Assembly: GCA_004299545.1 (NCBI GenBank)
Contig: SCRB01000395.1
Coordinates: forward strand, 1 to 7,469
Length of the DNA stretch: 7,469 nucleotides
Direction: 5' to 3'
Source of the DNA: Rhizobiaceae bacterium
Lineage (GTDB): Bacteria; Pseudomonadota; Alphaproteobacteria; Rhizobiales; Rhizobiaceae
Below are positions 1-7,304 of the stretch, in pieces (the first letter of the stretch is position 1; each line of letters starts with the position of its first letter). The notes under the pieces were generated by a model. It was not told the DNA's origin, ran no database searches, and worked only from the letters and a program-made list of their open reading frames with translations. A program made the translations under genes and the position numbers.

Positions 1-25
1 CCACTACTCCAATCCAGAGTAGTGG
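1..25. repeat. Hairpin at the window terminus (probable fold-back junction)
   Basis: Perfect inverted repeat: CCACTACTC (1-9), loop CAATCCA (10-16), GAGTAGTGG (17-25). The plus strand from base 2 reads CAC TAC TCC AAT CCA GAG, or HYSNPE, which is the family consensus expected on the opposite strand after WNES in the binding protein. The strand therefore appears to switch around the shared GAG at 17-19. It is not followed by a T-run and does not look like a terminator. Confidence 0.75.
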
Positions 26-1449
26 GACTCGTTCCACGCCGCGCCTGTCATGTAACCGAGCGCCAGCACCTGGACGCCGAGCGGCCGCATGTTCCAGTTC
101 GTGGTCGAGTAGGGATATTTCGTCCAGTTGGTCCAGAAAGTGGAACCGGGTAGGATGGTGCGCTTCACCTTGAAGCCGGCTTCGCGCAGTTGCGCCGCGA
201 TGGCGTCGCCCGTGTTCCGGTGCCAGTCCTCGTCCACCGAGATCAGTTCATGCTGGAAATCCATATGACCGGATTCCGTCATCAGCTTCTTGGCGCCTTC
301 GAGGTCGCGCTGCTTCTTAGGCAGCGGGTAATATTCCGGATGAATCGGCGCGACATGAAAATTTTCGCCGACCGATCCAAGGTTGTTGTAGCCGAGTTGC
401 AGCACCGTCTTGTTGTCGGTCGCCATCTGCAAGGCGTTGCGCAGTTTCTGATCGTCATAGGGTTTGACCGTGACGTTGGTGCGCGCGACGATGGTGGTCG
501 CCGTCTTCACCTGGGACTTCACCAGCCCCATCTTGTCGAGGATGGAGATAAAATCCGCCATCGTCTGGTAGTCGGTGTCGATCTCGCCGGAATCGAAGGC
601 GTTGACATAGGCGTTGAAATCGGTGCCGTAGTCGATGAACTCGACGCCGTCGAGATAGGCTTCGCCGCCCCACCATTTGCCATGCTCACGGCGCTTCGCC
701 ACGACCTTCGAGCCGACGTCGTAGGAAACGAGTTCGAACGCGCCGGTGCCGACCGGATGCTTGACGATGTCGGAGCCGTTCTTCTCATAGTCGCGATGAA
801 CGACGAGACCCGGATAATCCGAGAAATTCGGGATGATCGTGATATCGGAGGCCGGCAGCTTGAGCTTGATCGTGTAGTCGTCTGTCTTGGTGATAGCGCC
901 TTCGCGGGCCTTGTTGGTCTTCGGGTCCACCATGCCGCCCATGCGCGCGGCCATCGAGTTGCCTTCGGCCTTGCTGTCGCACCAGCGGATGAGGTTGAAC
1001 ATCACGTCGTCGGCATTGAACTTGTCGCCGTTGTTCCACTCCGCGTCCTTGCGGACATGCAGGACATATTCGGTGGCGTCGTCGTTCACTTCCCAGCTTT
1101 CCAGCAGCATTGGCTGGAACGTGTATTTGGTCGTGTATTTCACCAGCGGTTCAAGGAAGGTACGGGTAGAGTTGGCAAGCTCGGACCAGTCATAGGTCCG
1201 CGGATCTTTCTGCGCCTTGACCGACATGGCGCAACGGAGGACACCGCCCTTCTTCGGCGTTGCCTCGGCCGCTTTCGCCACGGTCGGATCTGCAAGCCCG
1301 ATCATGCCATAGGCCATTGCCGTGGACGCGCCCATGACACTCGCGATGGCAAGGAATTCGCGGCGATCCATCTTGCCGGCCTTCGCCGCTTCGGCCAGTT
1401 CTTCGACTACCGGCGGCACACGATCGCCGTTGCTTTTATACATTGTCAT
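4..1449 (-). CDS. ABC transporter substrate-binding protein, family 5 (peptide type), Tat-exported; C-terminus lost at window edge
   Basis: Periplasmic binding protein of the SBP_bac_5 (DppA/OppA-like) family, which delivers oligopeptides or related solutes to an inner-membrane ABC importer; the exact ligand cannot be read from sequence. The ATG at 1449 (MTMYKSNG) is chosen because GGGAG lies 9 bases upstream; ATG 1443 is a close alternative, and the longer frame to 1638 lacks such support. A twin-arginine leader is visible: [10 protein letters not shown] at about residues 28-37, a hydrophobic stretch, then a likely cleavage after the AKAAEA segment near residue 63. The mature part opens with KKGGVLR, and the family signature region [10 protein letters not shown]...[16 protein letters not shown] follows at about 115-152. 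The visible protein is 481 aa and ends HYSGLE-stop, where relatives continue SNPEFD for roughly another 60 residues. That end is probably a fold-back artefact rather than a natural stop. Transporter permease and ATPase genes may lie beyond the left edge. Family assignment is confident; substrate is unknown. Confidence 0.9.
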   Translation of the reverse strand: MTMYKSNGDRVPPVVEELAEAAKAGKMDRREFLAIASVMGASTAMAYGMIGLADPTVAKAAEATPKKGGVLRCAMSVKAQKDPRTYDWSELANSTRTFLEPLVKYTTKYTFQPMLLESWEVNDDATEYVLHVRKDAEWNNGDKFNADDVMFNLIRWCDSKAEGNSMAARMGGMVDPKTNKAREGAITKTDDYTIKLKLPASDITIIPNFSDYPGLVVHRDYEKNGSDIVKHPVGTGAFELVSYDVGSKVVAKRREHGKWWGGEAYLDGVEFIDYGTDFNAYVNAFDSGEIDTDYQTMADFISILDKMGLVKSQVKTATTIVARTNVTVKPYDDQKLRNALQMATDNKTVLQLGYNNLGSVGENFHVAPIHPEYYPLPKKQRDLEGAKKLMTESGHMDFQHELISVDEDWHRNTGDAIAAQLREAGFKVKRTILPGSTFWTNWTKYPYSTTNWNMRPLGVQVLALGYMTGAAWNESHYSGLE

Positions 1450-1456
1450 TGGTGTG

Positions 1457-1463
1457 TTCTCCC
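1457..1463 (-). promoter_or_regulatory. Ribosome binding site of the substrate-binding protein
   Basis: On the minus strand this reads GGGAGAA. Its GGAG core is 9 bases from the ATG at 1449 and 15 bases from the ATG at 1443, which favours 1449 as the start. Confidence 0.65.
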
Positions 1464-1539
1464 ATTTTGCGTGGCTCTCTCGGCCACCAGCATTTCGCAT
1501 CTCACCGGCATTGTCAAAAAGCCGCCTGTGGGATGCCCC

Positions 1540-1568
1540 ATCATAGAATGTGCATGTTTGCACGGCGA
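1540..1568 (-). promoter_or_regulatory. Candidate promoter of the substrate-binding protein gene
   Basis: On the minus strand a good -10 hexamer TATGAT (1540-1545) lies 17 bases downstream of a poor -35, TCGCCG (1563-1568, 3 of 6 matches). Transcription would start near 1533 and leave a leader of about 80 bases. A poor -35 is common at activated promoters. An alternative is TTGACA at 1512-1517 on the same strand, but it has no convincing -10. Confidence 0.3.
1550..1563. promoter_or_regulatory. 14-bp dyad, possible operator
   Basis: Perfect inverted repeat GTGCA-TGTT-TGCAC with 5-base arms and a 4-base spacer. It sits between the candidate -35 and -10 of the minus-strand promoter, where a bound repressor would block RNA polymerase. 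Arms this short can arise by chance. Confidence 0.25.
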
Positions 1569-1581
1569 CCGGATGCAGGAA

Positions 1582-1601
1582 TTGCGACAATGTTGACGCA
1601 A
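1582..1601. promoter_or_regulatory. 20-bp near-perfect palindrome, candidate transcription-factor operator
   Basis: Two 9-base arms, TTGCGACAA (1582-1590) and TTGACGCAA (1593-1601), flank a 2-base centre TG. They pair at 8 of 9 positions, and the single mismatch is a symmetric A/A. The length and compact centre resemble a site for a dimeric helix-turn-helix regulator. The centre lies about 58 bases upstream of the start inferred for the minus-strand promoter, an activator-like position. It is more than 200 bases from the macroglobulin start, so it more likely serves the binding-protein gene. The regulator family is not identified. Confidence 0.4.
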
Positions 1602-1653
1602 AAATGCTATTCATCTGGCCTATTGACATCGGGGACATGACTGCTGCGGCAAA

Positions 1654-1669
1654 AAGGAAAGCCTTCCTT
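1654..1669. other. Short AT-rich hairpin in the intergenic region
   Basis: Arms AAGGAA (1654-1659) and TTCCTT (1664-1669) flank a 4-base loop. On the minus strand the second arm runs into further T residues (TTCCTTTTT), giving a weak terminator look. The stem has only two G-C pairs and no minus-strand gene lies upstream to terminate, so its role is doubtful. Confidence 0.2.
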
Positions 1670-1749
1670 CATCCGTCTGGGTGAAGTCGTTTTCCCGCCA
1701 AGCCCCGTAACCATCCTGCCTCGTCAGGTATAGGCTTGTCCGTGCGGCA

Positions 1750-1777
1750 TTGACAACCCGCCGGCCTCAATCATCAT
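1750..1777 (+). promoter_or_regulatory. Candidate promoter of the macroglobulin-pbpC pair
   Basis: A perfect -35 TTGACA (1750-1755) is followed after 16 bases by CATCAT (1772-1777), which matches 4 of 6 positions of TATAAT. Transcription would begin near 1784, just ahead of the ribosome binding site at 1798, giving a leader of about 25 bases. If so, the upstream ATG at 1776 would not be transcribed, which supports translation from 1809. Confidence 0.4.
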
Positions 1778-1797
1778 GGCGGGAGCGGATGAAAATC

Positions 1798-1805
1798 AGG
1801 AGAGG
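1798..1805 (+). promoter_or_regulatory. Ribosome binding site that fixes the macroglobulin start
   Basis: AGGAGAGG lies immediately upstream of ATG 1809, with 6 bases between the AGGAG core and the start codon. The upstream in-frame ATG at 1776 would add 11 polar residues ahead of a normal signal peptide, and this strong site would then fall inside the coding region. Confidence 0.75.
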
Positions 1806-1808
1806 TCG

Positions 1809-4800
1809 ATGTCGCAACGCTGGGTTCGTGCCCTTTTCCTGCTCGTTTTCACCTGCTGCTGCGGCTGGGCCGCGTTCGGCGCCGAACAGCCCCGCTCGAT
1901 CGTAACAAGCGAAGATTCCGACTATTTCGGATTCGACCTCAGGTCGGAGCAGAACGTCACGCTCGATCAGTGCAAGGCGGGTTGCCTCGGCGACAAGTCC
2001 TGCCGTGCCTTCACCTATAACCGGAAAGCGAAATGGTGCTTCCTGAAATCGGATTACAACACCCTCAATCCGTTCAAGGGCGCGGTCGCGGGAAAGGTGG
2101 TCGACCTCTCCGGCGAACCCGATATCGGCGCACCACCGGCACTTTCCTTCCTGCCCGCCGGGCTCAGCGACGAAGCCGTCACCTATCGCCAGAAGATCGT
2201 CACCCAAAATACCTCGACACAAAATAAAGCGGCGCAAAACGAGGGCCTGAACGCCCTTATCGGGGAAGCGGACCATCTGGCGACGAGCGACCCGCGAGCG
2301 GCGATGCAGAAATATGTCGCGGCCATCGCCATTACGCCCGACGACAGCACCTTATGGGCCAATCTTGCCGACTCTGCGTTGAGGGTGAAGCCGGTCAACG
2401 GCGCCGACCAGAACAGCCTTTTGTCAGCCGCGAGTTCGGCCGCCTATGATGGCTACCTCGTCTCGCGCACGGCCAGGGCGCGCGCCGCCGCCCTCGCGGT
2501 TCTGGCGAAGAGCCTCGACCGGCGCGCGCAATACCGGCCCGCCCTCCAGGCTTACAAGGCAAGCCTTGCGCTCGCCAACGATCCGCTTGTTCGTGGCGCC
2601 TATCTCGACCTCAAGGCACGCAAGGGCTTTCGCATCGTCGATCATACCATCGACGCCGAGAGCCAGACTCCGCGCGCCTGCGCCCAGTTCTCCGATCCCC
2701 TGGTCAAGAACGGAACCGATTATGCGCCGTTCGTCACCGTGGACGGCGCCCGGCCGAAAGCGATCGATCTTGAGGAGAAGCAGATTTGCGTCGACGGGTT
2801 GGAGCATGGCAAGCGCTACCGCATCACCTTCCGTGCCGGCCTGCCCTCGGCGGTCGGCGAGGTGCTGGAAAGCCCCGCCTCGCTCGACATCTATGTGCGC
2901 GACCGCTCGCCCTTCATCCGCTTCACCGGCGACAATTTCATCCTTCCCGGCGCCGGGCGTCACGGCATCCCGCTGGTCAGCGTCAACACGGGCGAGGCCG
3001 ACCTCCAGCTCTATCGCGTCGGCGACCGCGCGCTGACCCAGCTTCTGTCGAGCTCGGATTTCCTCAGGCAGCTTTACAGCTATGATGTCGACCAGATCTC
3101 CGGCCAGATGGGCGAGAGCGTCTGGAAGGGCAAGATCGAGATTCGCTCCGACCTCAACAAGGAGGTCGTGACCAGCTTCCCTGTCGATCAGGCGCTGCCG
3201 ACCAGAAAGCCCGGCGTCTATCTGTTGACGGCCGTTCCCTCCGGGCAGAAAGAGACGAGCGACAATATCGCCTCGCAATGGTTTGTCGTCTCGGACATCG
3301 GGCTGTCGACCTATACCGGCACGGACGGCATCACCGTTTTCGCCCGTTCCCTTGCCACCGCCAAGCCGCTCGCCGATGTCGACCTGAAGCTTCTGGCACG
3401 CAACAACGAGGTGCTCGGCACCGCAAAGACGGATGCAAGCGGCCGCGCCGTCTTCGCGCCGGGGCTGGCGCGCGGCGAAGGCGGCCTTGTCCCCGCCATC
3501 CTGACAGCGAGCCTCGCTGGCAAGGATTTCGACTTCCTCGACATGAGTCAGGCAGGCTTCGATCTTTCGGACCGGGGCGTCGGCGGGCGCGCCGCGCCCG
3601 GCGCACTCGACGTCTATGGCTGGACGGAGCGCGGCATCTATCGCGCCGGGGAGACGGTGCACGCGGCCGCGCTTGCCCGCGACGATTCCGCGGATGCCGT
3701 CGGCAACCTGCCGCTTACCTTTATCTTCAGCCGGCCGGACGGCGTCGAGGACCGGCGCATCGTCAGCAAGGAAGGATCGCTCGGCGGCCACTTCGCCGAT
3801 CTGAAATTGCAGCCGAACGCCATGCGCGGGACATGGCATATGAGCGTCTACACCGATCCGAAGAAGGCGCCGGTTGCCGAGGGCATGTTCCTCGTCGAGG
3901 ATTTCGTTCCAGACCGCATGGAGTTCGACCTCACCAGCAGCGCTGACGCGATCCATCAGGGGCAGCCAACGCCCGTCACCGTTGATGGCCGCTTCCTCTA
4001 TGGTGCGCCGGCCGCGGGCCTTTCCCTCGAAGGCGAGGTCAAGCTGTCGACCACGCGCGAGCGGAAGGCTTTCCCCGGGTACCAGTTCGGCCTGGCCGAC
4101 GAGAATGCCGACGACGACAAGGACGCCATGTCCATGCCGCTCGACGATTTGCCGATCACGGACGATCAGGGCAAGGCCACGTTCAACGTCGCGCTCGACA
4201 AGCTGCCGTCCACCACCCGCCCGCTCAGCGCCGAGGTCGTGGTGCGCATGCGCGAAGGCGGGGGACGCGCAGTCGAGCGCAACCTGACGCTTCCCGTCCA
4301 GCCGCAACACACGATGATCGGTGTCAGACCGGCATTTTCCGGCGACGAGGTACCCGAGAACTCGACGGCGAAGTTCCAGCTGATCGCGGCCGATCCTGCC
4401 GGCAAGAGGATCGACATGGCCGGCCTCAACTGGTCGCTGGTCAAGATCGAGCGGAACTATCAGTGGTACCGGGCGAACGGCAGCTGGAATTACGAGCCCG
4501 TGACCTACACGAAGAAGATCGCCGGCGGAAAGACAGACGTGCCGGCGAATGGAGAGGCTTCCATAGAATCTCCCGTCGATTGGGGTCGCTACAGGCTTGA
4601 AGTCTCGACCGATGATCCCGACGGCCCCGCCACCAGCGTCGAATTCGACGCCGGCTGGTATGTCGCGGCAAGCTCGACGGAAACGCCCGACGCGCTCGAG
4701 ATCGCGCTCGACAAGGCAAGTTACAAGGCCGGCGAAACGGCGCATCTGAAAGTCTCGCCGCGCTTTGCCGGAGAGCTTCTGGTGACGATCGGCGCCGACC

Positions 4801-7304
4801 GGCTGCTCGCCACCGAGACGGTGAGTGTGCCGAAGGGCGGCGCCACGATCGATATTCCCGTCAAGGCGGACTGGGGCGCCGGCGCCTATGTCACCGCAAC
4901 CCTTTTCCGCCCGGGGAACGGGCCCGAAACCCGCCTGCCCGGCCGTGCCATCGGCGTCAAATGGCTGAAGCTCGATCCGGGGCCGCGGCATCTCGGCGTC
5001 GCGCTCGAAACAGCGCCGAAAGCCGAACCGCGCAAGCCGCTCGTCATCCCGGTGAAGCTCGCCGGGTTGCAGCCGGGCGAAGAGGCCTATGTCGCCATCG
5101 CCGCCGTCGATGTCGGCATCCTCAACCTCACCCGCTACCAGCCGCCGGATCCGGAGGGCTGGTATTTCGGCCAGCGCCGCATGGGCATCGACATACGCGA
5201 TATCTACGGCCGGCTGATCGACGGCTCCGCCGGCGCCATGGGGCGGATCAGGACCGGCGGCGACGGTGCGCAGATGAGTGCCGAAGGCAGTCCGCCGACG
5301 CAGAAGCTCGTCGCCTCCTTCTCCGGCCCGGTGAAGGTCGACAATGACGGCCGCGCCGTCGTTTCGTTCGACATTCCGCAATTCAACGGCACCGTGCGCG
5401 TCATGGCCGTCGCCTGGTCGAAGACGGGTATCGGCCATGCCGTGTCGGATGTCGTCATCCGCGATCCCGTCGTGGTGACGGCGAGCCTGCCGCGCTTCAT
5501 GGCACCCGGCGACCGCGCCGAAATGCGCCTCGACATCGCCAACACGGACGGGCCGGCCGGCGAATACCGGCTGACCGTCTCCTCCGACGGCACGGTCAAC
5601 GCCGCGGACGATGCGCCCAAAACAGTGATGCTCGCAAAGGGCGCGCGTACCGCGCTTTCGGTTCCGCTGACGGCATCGGCGGCCGGCAATGCCGCGATCA
5701 CAGTGCGGCTTGCCAACGCTTCGGGCCTCTCGGTCGAGCAGGCGCTGCCGCTCCCTGTCAGGCCCGAAACCCTCCCCGTCACCACCAGGCAGGTGATCAA
5801 TCTCGCAGCCAATGGCGGCGCCATCACCGTCGGCAAGGAACTTCTGGCATCGAGCCTGCTCGACGGCGCTTCGGTCAGTGTCGGCGTCTCCTCGCTCGCG
5901 GCCTTCGACGCACCGTCGCTTTTACTCTCGCTCGACCACTACCCTTATGGCTGCGCCGAGCAGACGACGAGCCGCGCGCTGCCGCTCCTCTATCTCAGCG
6001 AAATGGCGAAATCCGCTGGCCTTCCCGAAGATCCCGATCTCCACAATCGCGTGCAGGACGCGATCTATAGGGTGCTGTCCTACCAGTCCTCCTCCGGCAG
6101 CTTCGGCCTGTGGGGACCCGGCAGCGGCGATCTCTGGCTCGATGCTTATGTGAGCGACTTCCTCACCCGCGCCCGTGAACAGGGCTATGCGGTGCCGGCC
6201 GAGGGCTTCACGCAGGCGCTCGGCAATCTGCAGAACGCGCTCGCCTACAACACCGACATCAAGGGCCGCGGCAGCGAGATCGCCTATGCGCTTTATGTGC
6301 TGGCCCGCAACCGGAAAGCCTCGGTGGGCGATCTGCGCTACTATGCGGATACCGAAATGGCCAAGTTCCAGAGCCCGATGGCGCGCGCCCAGCTTGCCGC
6401 CGCTCTGGCACTTTATGGCGACACCAATCGCGCCGACAGCGCCTTCGCCTCGGCCTTCAACCTGGCGCGCCAGAAAGCACCCGCCAACCGCATCTCGTGG
6501 CCCGACTACGGCTCGAAGCTGCGCGACGGCGCTGCGATGCTGGCGCTCGCGGCGGAAACCAGGCCCGCGCCCGCTACCATACCGGCAATGATCAGGCTCG
6601 TCTCCGCCGAACGTGCGTCGGTAAATTATCTGAGCACGCAGGACGAAGCGTGGATGGTGCTCGCCGCCCGTGCCATCGAGGCGGGCACGAAGGGCATCAG
6701 GCTCGACGTGAACGGACAGCCGCATGACGGCGCCTTTGCCGAGCGCGTCAGCGGGACCGATCTCGAAACGACGCCGATCCGGCTCGTCAACAAGGGCAAC
6801 GATCCGGTGGAGGCGGTGGTGACGGCCGTCGCCGCACCCGTCCAGCCGCTTCCCGCCGGCGGTGACGGCTTTACGATCAGCCGCAGCTACTACACCATGG
6901 ACGGGAAACCGGCCGACATCACCGAAGCGACGCAGAACGAGCGCTTCGTCGTCGTCATCAAGGCGACCGAGGAAAACGCCTGGCCGTCTCGGGTGCTCAT
7001 CACCGACCTCCTGCCGGCCGGGTTCCAGATCGACAATCCGAGCCTCGTCGGCAGCGCGCAACTGTCGAATTTCGACTGGCTGAAGAACACCGACACCGCG
7101 CATACGGAGTTCCGCGACGACCGCTTCGTCGCCGCATTCGACCGCACGCCATCGAGTTCGCGCGACATGACGGTCGCCTATGTCGTGCGCGCTGTCACGC
7201 CCGGCATCTATGCGCTCCCGGCCGCAAGCATCGAGGACATGTACCGGCCGCAATTCTCCGCCCGCACGGCGACCGGGACGATGGAGATCAAGGCGGCGAA
7301 GTGA
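1809..7304 (+). CDS. Alpha-2-macroglobulin family protein with N-terminal PAN domain (yfhM-like), periplasmic protease trap
   Basis: Large (1831 aa) bacterial alpha-2-macroglobulin. Members are cleaved in a bait region by an attacking protease and then bind it covalently through a Cys-Gln thioester; they act in the periplasm. A signal peptide covers about residues 1-25. A PAN/Apple domain follows at about 30-100, with Cys55, Cys59, Cys65 and Cys77 and the pattern CKAGC...CRAFTYN...CFLKS. After a Q/N-rich linker (132-146) come two TPR-like helical pairs (about 160-191 and 238-270). Macroglobulin domains follow, including the VYGWTERGIYRAGETVH motif at 602. The bait-region domain spans about 960-1165, with a glycine/serine-rich exposed candidate at 1139-1163. 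The A2M domain starts near 1180 (VSFDIPQFNGTVRVMAVAWS at 1185). The thioester is YPYGCAEQTTS with Cys1382 and Gln1385, compared with GCLEQ in E. coli YfhM. The C-terminal domain carries ITDLLPAGF and MYRPQFSARTATG. No lipobox is evident, unlike the E. coli lipoprotein. The frame is intact, and the stop overlaps pbpC. Target proteases are unknown. Confidence 0.95.
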   Translation: MSQRWVRALFLLVFTCCCGWAAFGAEQPRSIVTSEDSDYFGFDLRSEQNVTLDQCKAGCLGDKSCRAFTYNRKAKWCFLKSDYNTLNPFKGAVAGKVVDLSGEPDIGAPPALSFLPAGLSDEAVTYRQKIVTQNTSTQNKAAQNEGLNALIGEADHLATSDPRAAMQKYVAAIAITPDDSTLWANLADSALRVKPVNGADQNSLLSAASSAAYDGYLVSRTARARAAALAVLAKSLDRRAQYRPALQAYKASLALANDPLVRGAYLDLKARKGFRIVDHTIDAESQTPRACAQFSDPLVKNGTDYAPFVTVDGARPKAIDLEEKQICVDGLEHGKRYRITFRAGLPSAVGEVLESPASLDIYVRDRSPFIRFTGDNFILPGAGRHGIPLVSVNTGEADLQLYRVGDRALTQLLSSSDFLRQLYSYDVDQISGQMGESVWKGKIEIRSDLNKEVVTSFPVDQALPTRKPGVYLLTAVPSGQKETSDNIASQWFVVSDIGLSTYTGTDGITVFARSLATAKPLADVDLKLLARNNEVLGTAKTDASGRAVFAPGLARGEGGLVPAILTASLAGKDFDFLDMSQAGFDLSDRGVGGRAAPGALDVYGWTERGIYRAGETVHAAALARDDSADAVGNLPLTFIFSRPDGVEDRRIVSKEGSLGGHFADLKLQPNAMRGTWHMSVYTDPKKAPVAEGMFLVEDFVPDRMEFDLTSSADAIHQGQPTPVTVDGRFLYGAPAAGLSLEGEVKLSTTRERKAFPGYQFGLADENADDDKDAMSMPLDDLPITDDQGKATFNVALDKLPSTTRPLSAEVVVRMREGGGRAVERNLTLPVQPQHTMIGVRPAFSGDEVPENSTAKFQLIAADPAGKRIDMAGLNWSLVKIERNYQWYRANGSWNYEPVTYTKKIAGGKTDVPANGEASIESPVDWGRYRLEVSTDDPDGPATSVEFDAGWYVAASSTETPDALEIALDKASYKAGETAHLKVSPRFAGELLVTIGADRLLATETVSVPKGGATIDIPVKADWGAGAYVTATLFRPGNGPETRLPGRAIGVKWLKLDPGPRHLGVALETAPKAEPRKPLVIPVKLAGLQPGEEAYVAIAAVDVGILNLTRYQPPDPEGWYFGQRRMGIDIRDIYGRLIDGSAGAMGRIRTGGDGAQMSAEGSPPTQKLVASFSGPVKVDNDGRAVVSFDIPQFNGTVRVMAVAWSKTGIGHAVSDVVIRDPVVVTASLPRFMAPGDRAEMRLDIANTDGPAGEYRLTVSSDGTVNAADDAPKTVMLAKGARTALSVPLTASAAGNAAITVRLANASGLSVEQALPLPVRPETLPVTTRQVINLAANGGAITVGKELLASSLLDGASVSVGVSSLAAFDAPSLLLSLDHYPYGCAEQTTSRALPLLYLSEMAKSAGLPEDPDLHNRVQDAIYRVLSYQSSSGSFGLWGPGSGDLWLDAYVSDFLTRAREQGYAVPAEGFTQALGNLQNALAYNTDIKGRGSEIAYALYVLARNRKASVGDLRYYADTEMAKFQSPMARAQLAAALALYGDTNRADSAFASAFNLARQKAPANRISWPDYGSKLRDGAAMLALAAETRPAPATIPAMIRLVSAERASVNYLSTQDEAWMVLAARAIEAGTKGIRLDVNGQPHDGAFAERVSGTDLETTPIRLVNKGNDPVEAVVTAVAAPVQPLPAGGDGFTISRSYYTMDGKPADITEATQNERFVVVIKATEENAWPSRVLITDLLPAGFQIDNPSLVGSAQLSNFDWLKNTDTAHTEFRDDRFVAAFDRTPSSSRDMTVAYVVRAVTPGIYALPAASIEDMYRPQFSARTATGTMEIKAAK

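Larger units (their letters stand above)
1450..1808. other. Divergent intergenic region
   Basis: These 359 bp separate the two divergently transcribed genes and must hold both promoters. Small frames overlapping it have no ribosome binding site or recognisable protein and are not called. It contains two dyads (1550-1563 and 1582-1601), a small AT-rich hairpin (1654-1669) and weak sigma-70-like elements for both directions. No tRNA, riboswitch or small-RNA structure was recognised. The stretch between about 1670 and 1745 shows nothing identifiable. Confidence 0.8.

Noticed and set aside
1..25. Rho-independent terminator of the binding-protein gene
   Set aside because: The hairpin lacks a T-run, includes coding sequence, and its loop region encodes the expected continuation of the protein on the opposite strand.
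190..1596. A 468-codon plus-strand open frame opposite the substrate-binding protein
   Set aside because: It is also in codon register with the real gene, has no family resemblance and no ribosome binding site, and mirrors a clearly recognisable binding protein.
1450..1638. N-terminal extension of the binding protein up to ATG 1638
   Set aside because: It would place 63 residues without family resemblance ahead of the Tat leader and run through the probable promoter and the 20-bp dyad. The good ribosome binding site is at 1457-1463.
1776..1808. Upstream start (ATG 1776) for the macroglobulin
   Set aside because: It would precede the signal peptide with 11 polar residues, and the strong ribosome binding site at 1798-1805 serves ATG 1809.
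2424..5438. A 1004-codon open frame antisense to the macroglobulin gene (and similar ones at 5922-7409 and 1767-2276)
   Set aside because: All three are in exact codon register with the sense gene. Antisense stops there require sense codons TTA, CTA or TCA, which are rare in this GC-rich gene. For example, the frame starting at 2424 ends at a single TCA and the one at 5922 at a single TTA. The predicted proteins are Arg/Asp/Gly-rich with no recognisable domain.
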